A stretch of 11,159 nucleotides of DNA, from NCBI GenBank assembly GCA_004322325.1, contig SCTP01000351.1, positions 1-11,159 of the forward strand. Direction: 5' to 3'. The DNA is from Gammaproteobacteria bacterium. GTDB lineage: Bacteria; Pseudomonadota; Gammaproteobacteria; DSM-16500. Position numbers and translations under genes: made by a program. Shown here piece by piece: positions 6,317-11,159 of this stretch; the stretch's first letter is position 1, and every line of letters starts with the position of its first letter. Under the pieces are notes generated by a model that was not told the DNA's origin, did no database searches, and saw only the letters and a program-made list of their open reading frames with translations.

Positions 6317-6877
6317 TTAATCTTTCTTCCACTTAATATTACATCCCACGCTCGCTTTTTGATCCGCATTCACAGAGTTATTCGCCAGCGCAGCATCCAA
6401 CGCTGCACACAAATCCGCTCCAGTTACCGGTTTCCGGTTTCCTGGTGTAGATTCATCAAATCTCCCCCGATAAACGCACTTCAATGTCTTATCAAACACA
6501 TACAAATCTGGCGTACACGCTGCCTGATAAACTTTCGCTACTTCTTGCGTTTCATCATATAGATAAGGAAACGTATAATGATGCTTCTCCGCTTCAGCAC
6601 GCATTGCATCAGGACCATCTTCGGGATAAGTTTCCACATCATTCGAGCTGATCGCAATAAAACTAATTCCTTTTTTCTGATAAGCGGCTGCTACGTCAGC
6701 CAATTTCGCTTGAATATGTTTGACGTAAGGGCAATGGTTGCAAATAAACATTATCACTGTTGCAATATCGGACTTTAAATCTTGTAGTGTAAAAAAATTA
6801 CCCGACCGAGCATCAAACAATCGAAAATCAGGTGCTTTCGTGCCAAGTGGAATCATCGTAGAGGGGGTTTCAGCCAT
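6317..6877 (-). CDS. Thioredoxin-fold peroxiredoxin-like protein (AhpC/TSA superfamily)
   Basis: This cytoplasmic protein of 186 residues belongs to the PRX-like group of thioredoxin-fold proteins. The sequence shows APDFRLFD (15-22), a beta strand, and the signature NHCPYVKHI (47-55), which contains the presumed redox Cys49. TPDLYVFD (122-129) with the preceding Cys121, the RGRFDES segment, and the terminal SVGCNIKWK (176-184) follow. These are the hallmarks of the family whose members end in GCNIKWK, usually annotated as thioredoxin family or redoxin proteins. The likely role is thiol-based peroxide reduction or redox control; the physiological reductant is unknown. There is no signal peptide. 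AAGGA eight bases upstream supports the ATG at 6877. The gene is single and is transcribed away from the 7008 gene. Confidence 0.88.
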   Translation of the reverse strand: MAETPSTMIPLGTKAPDFRLFDARSGNFFTLQDLKSDIATVIMFICNHCPYVKHIQAKLADVAAAYQKKGISFIAISSNDVETYPEDGPDAMRAEAEKHHYTFPYLYDETQEVAKVYQAACTPDLYVFDKTLKCVYRGRFDESTPGNRKPVTGADLCAALDAALANNSVNADQKASVGCNIKWKKD

Positions 6878-6910
6878 GAGATTATCCTTTTATTTTTTAT
6901 AGGGGGTTAA

Positions 6911-6939
6911 ATATTAAACTGATATTTAGTTCAGGACAA
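6911..6939 (-). promoter_or_regulatory. Promoter of the peroxiredoxin-like gene
   Basis: On the minus strand TTGTCC (6934-6939) is followed after 17 bases by TAATAT (6911-6916). A 7-base inverted repeat TAAATAT/ATATTTA (6908-6914 and 6922-6928) overlaps the -10 and could be a regulator site. The leader to the ATG at 6877 is about 25 bases. Confidence 0.5.
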
Positions 6940-6950
6940 GGTGAAAAAAC

Positions 6951-6978
6951 TTGTATCACTACGCTATGAAGTTATAAT
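6951..6978 (+). promoter_or_regulatory. Promoter of the three-module protein gene
   Basis: TTGTAT (6951-6956) and a perfect TATAAT (6973-6978) are 16 bases apart. The ATG at 7008 lies 30 bases after the -10, with AAGGA (6997-7001) as ribosome binding site. It is divergent from the promoter of the peroxiredoxin-like gene. Confidence 0.6.
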
Positions 6979-7007
6979 GACGCGATATTTAATAAGAAGG
7001 ATGCTAT

Positions 7008-8129
7008 ATGGATAATCGTACTATCTCCGCAGCAGATGATGAATTGATGAACGAAGAGACTCTTGAAAAGGCATCAAGGGAATGGGAAAGAGAAAACGGG
7101 GTGATAGCACCTGCTACTCCTCTTCCTTCTTATTATATAGAGATAGAAAATGAAATTCCCCATCATGAGCGAAAGTCAGCACCACAGGGTAATACTGTTT
7201 ATTTATCTGAACTTACGCTGCAACAGATTCATTCTGCTATTTTAGAAAATGGCCAAGTAAAAAGCGGGCCTATCGAATTTTGTTACGAAGGAGATTATTT
7301 TGTTTCCTATTTTGAGTCAGTGAGCGGTTTTCTGGGAAGAGCTGGTATTCAGTATGAAGAATTATTGCATTTATCACAAAGAAAAGCGTTAAAAAAATAT
7401 AAAGATCTTTACACTTCTAAACTTGAGCCCATTGAAGGAAAAAAGTTGTCTCAGACACCTCTTGGTGAGATTCATGCTCAAATTAAGCAAACGAATTCTC
7501 AGTCTAAAGCGGCGCTTCTTTTTAACGTAGAGAGGCGTACATTGAATGGATATTTAATGAAGTTCTATAACATTCCACTCGATGAATTAAGAACGATAAG
7601 TGAAGGGGAATTAACATCACGTTTTCCGATTGAGGAAAAGAGAATATGCAGATCATTTCGAGTGTGGGTAAATCCTGCTGTTGAACCGCCAAAAAATTCG
7701 TTTATTCATTCCATTTCACCAATGTCACGCGTGTTTAACTGTAGCCTTCAGCAGATTCATGAGGATATTTTGCAGCATAAATTGGATTGTTCTGAGGCAT
7801 TGAAACACTATCTTCCTGAGTATTATCCAGGGATAACATTTGGCATGTTAAGAAGATCGTTGCCATCAGCTATGTTGAATAGACTCGGACATAAATATAA
7901 TGGCGAACCAAAGAAAATAGAAGTATGGATGTTACCTAAAGAGGATTTATCAGTTTCTTTTTTGAATAAGCCGCCTGTCCTCGATATCCCTAAAACAATT
8001 ATTAATAGAGAGGCAATACGGGTTACCCAAACACCTTTTGGTACATTTTCAAATGTTAAACGTCAGGCTTCTTCATGCTTGGAGAAGGATGGCCAGAATG
8101 AGAAAAAAATGAAGGTTTTTCACCCTTGA
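7008..8129 (+). CDS. Unknown protein with three diverged helix-rich modules
   Basis: This 373-residue protein has no signal peptide or membrane segment, and I do not recognise its family. It contains three related segments of 50-65 residues. Module 1 (about 67-133) starts LTLQQIHSAI; module 2 (148-206) starts TPLGEIHAQI and continues through RRTLNGYLMKFYNIPLDEL; module 3 (243-297) starts CSLQQIHEDI and continues through FGMLRRSLPSAMLNRLG. The shared pattern is a Leu-x-x-Ile-His-x-x-Ile helix, a small-residue turn, an Ala-Leu segment, then a Leu-rich second helix pair. This resembles small helix-turn-helix or helical-bundle units, so DNA or protein binding is possible. The N-terminus is acidic (residues 9-30) and the C-terminus basic, with KKMK near the end. 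Promoter and ribosome binding site are both good, so the gene is probably expressed. Confidence 0.7.
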   Translation: MDNRTISAADDELMNEETLEKASREWERENGVIAPATPLPSYYIEIENEIPHHERKSAPQGNTVYLSELTLQQIHSAILENGQVKSGPIEFCYEGDYFVSYFESVSGFLGRAGIQYEELLHLSQRKALKKYKDLYTSKLEPIEGKKLSQTPLGEIHAQIKQTNSQSKAALLFNVERRTLNGYLMKFYNIPLDELRTISEGELTSRFPIEEKRICRSFRVWVNPAVEPPKNSFIHSISPMSRVFNCSLQQIHEDILQHKLDCSEALKHYLPEYYPGITFGMLRRSLPSAMLNRLGHKYNGEPKKIEVWMLPKEDLSVSFLNKPPVLDIPKTIINREAIRVTQTPFGTFSNVKRQASSCLEKDGQNEKKMKVFHP

Positions 8130-8143
8130 TAAAAAGAGTTGTT

Positions 8144-8172
8144 TTGTTCCACAAATCGGGTATCCTTATAGG
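8144..8172 (+). promoter_or_regulatory. Possible promoter of the fadL-like gene
   Basis: TTGTTC (8144-8149) and TATAGG (8167-8172) are 17 bases apart in the 103-base gap before the porin gene. Both hexamers are imperfect and a shifted pair (TTGTTT 8139-8144 with TATCCT 8161-8166) is as good, so the exact boxes are uncertain. The leader before the ATG would be about 55 bases. Confidence 0.35.
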
Positions 8173-8232
8173 CTTTCAAAATTGAGTTAAACAGAGAGTC
8201 GGGGAGTAGAAGAAAGTCTAAGGAGAAGTTTC

Positions 8233-9564
8233 ATGAAGAAACAATTAGTTATACGTCGCCTAGCTGCTGCGCTTTGCGCATCTGGCTTACTCAGCATCCC
8301 GCTACAGGCGATGGCTTCAGCATTTCAATTATTTGAGCAGGATGGTGCAAGTGTAGGTAATTATCACGCTGGCTATGCTGCCGAAGCAGATAATGCGAGT
8401 ACTGCTTTTTATAATCCAGCCGGTATTACGCGCATTAAAAATCCACAATTGGTCGTTAGCGGTGCAGCAATTACTCCGTCTATTAAATATACGGGGACAG
8501 TAGCGACAAACTACATCAATGACTCTGAAGTGATGGGAACCACTGCGCAGGGCGGGAAATTCGGTTTTGTTCCCTCGTTAAGTTATGTTACGCCTATTAA
8601 TGATTATCTAGGTATAGGATTTAGTATTACCGTGCCTTTTGGCGCAGATGTGGATTATGGCCAGAGTAGTGTCATACGCTATGCTGCGACGGAATCCATG
8701 GTAAGAGTACTAGATTATAGTCCCTCAATAGGATTCAAAGTGACTGACAAAGCATCGTTAGGTGTCGGTTTTGATATTCAACGGATGTGGGGTGAGTTCG
8801 ATCAAGTTGCCACTGTGGGTGATTCTACTTACGATAGTGTTGGTATTAATGATGCAGATGATACTGCGTATGGTTATCATCTGGGCGGCCTTTATGAATT
8901 CACACCGGATACACGGATCGGTATCAGTTACCATTCTCAAGTAAGACACCATCTCACTGGAGATAGTACATTTAACGGCTTACTCGCTGATCCTGATCAG
9001 AGTGTAGGGTGGGGTCCTGTTTACCCTAGCACGGACAGAATGAATATTACGCTGCCACCTTATACAGCCTTAAGCTTATTCAGCCATGTCCACCCACAAA
9101 TCGCTGTGATGGCAAGTGTTGTCTATACTGAATGGGATGTCATTAAAGATCTCGTTTTACAAGACGTTGCTGGTATCGATGATACTTTTACAGCAAGTGA
9201 TAGTATCATCATCGATATTCCTCAACATTATCACAACACTATCAACTATTCGGCCGGTGCTGATTTTTTTGTGACAAATAAAATTATTTTAAGAACCGGT
9301 TTGGGCTTTGATGAATCACCTGTGACGAGTGAATATCGTTCAGTACAAGTACCTGATAGTGATAGATATATAATTGCTTTAGGTGCGCACTATCAGTATT
9401 CAAAAGCATTTGGATTTGATGTGGGTTGGAATCATTTCTTCTTTAAAGATGCAACGATTAATCCCCCTCCTCAAAATGCGGGTGCCCAGCAAACAGACAC
9501 AAATGGTGAAGTGCATAGCAGCGCAGATGTACTAAGCGGACAAATAACGTGGAGTTTTGTTTAA
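8233..9564 (+). CDS. fadL: FadL/OmpP1-family outer-membrane transport protein
   Basis: This 443-residue outer-membrane beta-barrel most likely lets long-chain fatty acids or other hydrophobic compounds through the outer membrane. A signal peptide (MKKQLVIRRLAAALCASGLL to LQAMAS) is followed by mature SAFQLFEQDGASVGNYHAGY, matching the N-terminal plug of the family. The diagnostic TAFYNPAGIT (57-66, NPAG) and many alternating amphipathic strands with aromatic girdle residues follow, and the C-terminus is the barrel strand SGQITWSFV. Length is normal for FadL. AAGGAG (8220-8225) seven bases before the ATG fixes the start. The gene appears monocistronic and is followed by a stem-loop. Substrate specificity cannot be read from the sequence, so the symbol denotes the family. 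Confidence 0.9.
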   Translation: MKKQLVIRRLAAALCASGLLSIPLQAMASAFQLFEQDGASVGNYHAGYAAEADNASTAFYNPAGITRIKNPQLVVSGAAITPSIKYTGTVATNYINDSEVMGTTAQGGKFGFVPSLSYVTPINDYLGIGFSITVPFGADVDYGQSSVIRYAATESMVRVLDYSPSIGFKVTDKASLGVGFDIQRMWGEFDQVATVGDSTYDSVGINDADDTAYGYHLGGLYEFTPDTRIGISYHSQVRHHLTGDSTFNGLLADPDQSVGWGPVYPSTDRMNITLPPYTALSLFSHVHPQIAVMASVVYTEWDVIKDLVLQDVAGIDDTFTASDSIIIDIPQHYHNTINYSAGADFFVTNKIILRTGLGFDESPVTSEYRSVQVPDSDRYIIALGAHYQYSKAFGFDVGWNHFFFKDATINPPPQNAGAQQTDTNGEVHSSADVLSGQITWSFV

Positions 9565-9572
9565 ACTTGAAG

Positions 9573-9601
9573 TTCCTGAGAAGCATAATGCTTCCCAGGA
9601 A
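9573..9601. terminator. Stem-loop between convergent genes
   Basis: TTCCTGAGAAGCA (9573-9585) pairs with TGCTTCCCAGGAA (9589-9601) with one mismatch and a 3-base loop. It starts 9 bases after the fadL-type stop and ends 12 bases before the stop of the convergent gene, a position expected of a bidirectional terminator. No long T-run follows on either strand. Confidence 0.6.
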
Positions 9602-9613
9602 TGATATAAGCAA

Positions 9614-10072
9614 TTAAGCTTTGGATTTAGCAACATTACCATTATCAGTGATTTTAACATACCAAGTACCACCATCAATGTGGTAGTTGTTGTCATAAAT
9701 GCTAACGACCGTAATCTTGCCCGAGCTTAAATCCAAGTCTATTTGAGCAATCTTGCTTCCTGATTTAGAGCAATTGTTTGTCATATAAACATCGGCTACG
9801 CAAGTATTATTTTTTGAGGTCTTACAAGCAGTATTAACATCACTTGCAGGCACAACCCAAGCAGGTGTACCGGAGCAGCTAGGATAATAAGGGTTAGGCG
9901 GTGTTACTCCTTTTCCATCTGGTAATGTATCAGAACAGCCACCATTATTAGTCACAACCGTTGAAGGTTTATTCGTGCAATTTAGTAAGCTCAAATCACT
10001 TACCGCTTGCGCCATCAGTGGTATACTCACACCCGCTGTTAACATACTCGCCATTAATATTTTTTTAAACAT
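9614..10072 (-). CDS. Small exported six-cysteine protein of unknown function
   Basis: This 152-residue protein has a clear Sec signal peptide (MFKKILMASMLTAGVSIPLM) with a probable cut after AQA at residue 23. The mature protein of about 129 residues has six cysteines (32, 46, 66, 83, 91, 101) confined to its first 80 residues. That is enough for three disulfides, so a compact periplasmic or secreted module is likely. The remaining part (IAQIDLDLSSGKITVVSIYD, then GGTWYVKITDNG) looks like beta strands. I do not recognise the family. AAGGAG (10080-10085) seven bases upstream supports the ATG. It lies 54 bases after the mltD-type gene on the same strand, so it might be cotranscribed, although an 8-base T-run in the gap could terminate part of the transcripts. 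Confidence 0.75.
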   Translation of the reverse strand: MFKKILMASMLTAGVSIPLMAQAVSDLSLLNCTNKPSTVVTNNGGCSDTLPDGKGVTPPNPYYPSCSGTPAWVVPASDVNTACKTSKNNTCVADVYMTNNCSKSGSKIAQIDLDLSSGKITVVSIYDNNYHIDGGTWYVKITDNGNVAKSKA

Positions 10073-10126
10073 ACTAAATCTCCTTATGTTCCATGTTTTA
10101 AGATTAAAAAAAATAGCCCGATCATT

Positions 10127-11159
10127 CTAACCACTAAAATGAGTCGGCACTACTAATTTTTCACCTTCAACAAGAGAATTATCATCCACGAGATTTGTTA
10201 AACGAATGGCAGAAGCACTGGTATGAAATCGATCCGCAATTTTATCAATCGTATCCCCACGCCTTACCATATAAATGGTATCACCCGGTTGCAATTTTCC
10301 ATCGCCTGCATTAGCTAAATGCGTAGGAATGATCAATTCTTTGCCCGGGCGCACCATTGTGCTTTCTAATTGATTTGCTATTTGTAATGCTTGTACATTC
10401 ACATGGAATCGTGCAGCAATGCTGATTAACGTATCATGCGCCCGCACCATGTAAATCGTATCCCCTGGCTGCAGTGTATAATTCACCGCTGCTTTCGATG
10501 CGACAATCGTCGCTCTCGATTTCTTCGTTTTATTAGCGTAATGCGACCAATTAATAGGAGGAGTAGGCTCATGAAACGGCGACATCGCTAAATTTTCAGT
10601 AAACTGCTCTACATTTTCAATCGGTAACACTAATTTAGTCGAACTTTGCGTCGTCGTCGTGGTATGACGATTAAAGCCTGAGTTTAATTGCATCATCCTT
10701 TTGTAATCCAGCCCGGCTAATTCCGCCGCATATTTCAAATTCACTTGCGCACCCACATCGATTTGCGCAAGATAAGGTGCATTGCGGACGGGTGGAAAAT
10801 AAACAGGATATTGTTCAGGATGACTAATAATAATGGCTAAGGCTAATAAACTCGGTACAAAATCCTTCGTTTGCTGCGCCACCGGTAATGACCAAAAATC
10901 CGTATCTCTTCCATCGCGAATATTACGCTTAATCGCTGCCATCACATTCCCTTCACCCGTGTTATAAGCAGCAATGGCAAATAACCAATTCCCTTCAAAA
11001 AAACTCTGCAAATACGCAAGATAGTTCAACGCTGCATGCGTGGAAGCAATCACGTCACGTCTGCCGTCATACCAGACATCTTGCCGCACGCCATAACCCG
11101 AAGCTGTATCGGGCATCAATTGCCAAATACCGGCCGCACCTTTGTTAGACGGTGAAAAA
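10127..11159 (-). CDS. mltD: MltD-type lytic transglycosylase with two LysM domains (5' end outside window)
   Basis: The frame is open to the window edge, so the N-terminal part is missing; about 343 residues are visible. The first residues, SPSNKGAAGIWQLMPDTASG, then YGV, are the core of the SLT/GEWL lysozyme-like fold, followed by the AIAAYNTGEGNV segment typical of MltD. The catalytic Glu lies upstream of the visible part. Two LysM peptidoglycan-binding domains close the protein: YMVRAHDTLISIAARFHVNV to RPGKELIIPT (about 236-279) and YMVRRGDTIDKIADRFHTSA to VEGEKLVVPT (297-339). Each is preceded by the same LQPGDTI segment. The enzyme cleaves the MurNAc-GlcNAc bond of murein to form 1,6-anhydroMurNAc in the periplasm, usually as a lipoprotein; the lipobox cannot be seen here. 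A Leu-Met start inside the window would be artificial. Confidence 0.9.
   Translation of the reverse strand, partial: FSPSNKGAAGIWQLMPDTASGYGVRQDVWYDGRRDVIASTHAALNYLAYLQSFFEGNWLFAIAAYNTGEGNVMAAIKRNIRDGRDTDFWSLPVAQQTKDFVPSLLALAIIISHPEQYPVYFPPVRNAPYLAQIDVGAQVNLKYAAELAGLDYKRMMQLNSGFNRHTTTTTQSSTKLVLPIENVEQFTENLAMSPFHEPTPPINWSHYANKTKKSRATIVASKAAVNYTLQPGDTIYMVRAHDTLISIAARFHVNVQALQIANQLESTMVRPGKELIIPTHLANAGDGKLQPGDTIYMVRRGDTIDKIADRFHTSASAIRLTNLVDDNSLVEGEKLVVPTHFSG

Noticed and set aside
6359..6778. Two plus-strand open frames opposite the peroxiredoxin-like gene
   Set aside because: Antisense to a well-conserved family; low-quality composition rich in Ile, Arg and His, with no ribosome binding sites.
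8758..8952. Open frames on both strands inside the fadL-type gene
   Set aside because: Shadows of a clear outer-membrane protein gene.
10108..10118. Intrinsic terminator at the T-run after the mltD-type gene
   Set aside because: The T-run is present on the minus strand, but no stable stem could be drawn directly before it.

Overview
The window looks like a chromosomal segment of a low-GC gammaproteobacterium. The Legionellales/Coxiellales type of intracellular or amoeba-associated bacterium fits best. That is an inference from three things: AT-rich codon use; Gram-negative envelope genes (a FadL-type porin and a MltD-type murein hydrolase); and several proteins of eukaryote-like repeat architecture (a short leucine-rich-repeat protein, a large TPR protein, and a protein built from three diverged modules). 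No rRNA gene or other taxonomic marker is present, so the lineage stays tentative.

Left part (1-1850): an accessory, decaying region. It starts with the end of a RelE-type toxin followed by its XRE/NadS-like antitoxin. A degenerate 11-12 base repeat, a cupin gene on the minus strand, and a probable minus-strand gene relic come next. A second toxin-first toxin-antitoxin cassette follows, in which the toxin is broken by a one-base deletion while the antitoxin is intact. Its promoter contains a GTACAC/GTGTAC inverted repeat that is a plausible autoregulatory operator.

Middle part (1909-8129): mostly lineage-specific genes. They are an AT-rich LRR protein with an acidic C-terminus, a secreted protein of unknown function, a convergently overlapping 605-residue TPR protein, a thioredoxin-fold peroxiredoxin-like protein, and a divergently transcribed three-module protein of unknown function. 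The LRR and TPR proteins are reasonable candidates for host-interacting proteins, but nothing in the sequence proves secretion.

Right part (8233-11159): cell-envelope genes. A FadL/OmpP1-type outer-membrane transport protein converges on a small six-cysteine exported protein. Upstream of that, on the same minus strand, lies the C-terminal part of a MltD-type lytic transglycosylase with two LysM domains; its 5' end lies outside the window. Strong stem-loops follow the peroxiredoxin-like gene and separate fadL from its convergent neighbour. No tRNA, rRNA, CRISPR array, insertion sequence or complete mobile element was seen. No single unmistakable new multi-gene system is evident. The best leads are the three-module protein, the LRR and TPR effector candidates, and the eroded toxin-antitoxin region.
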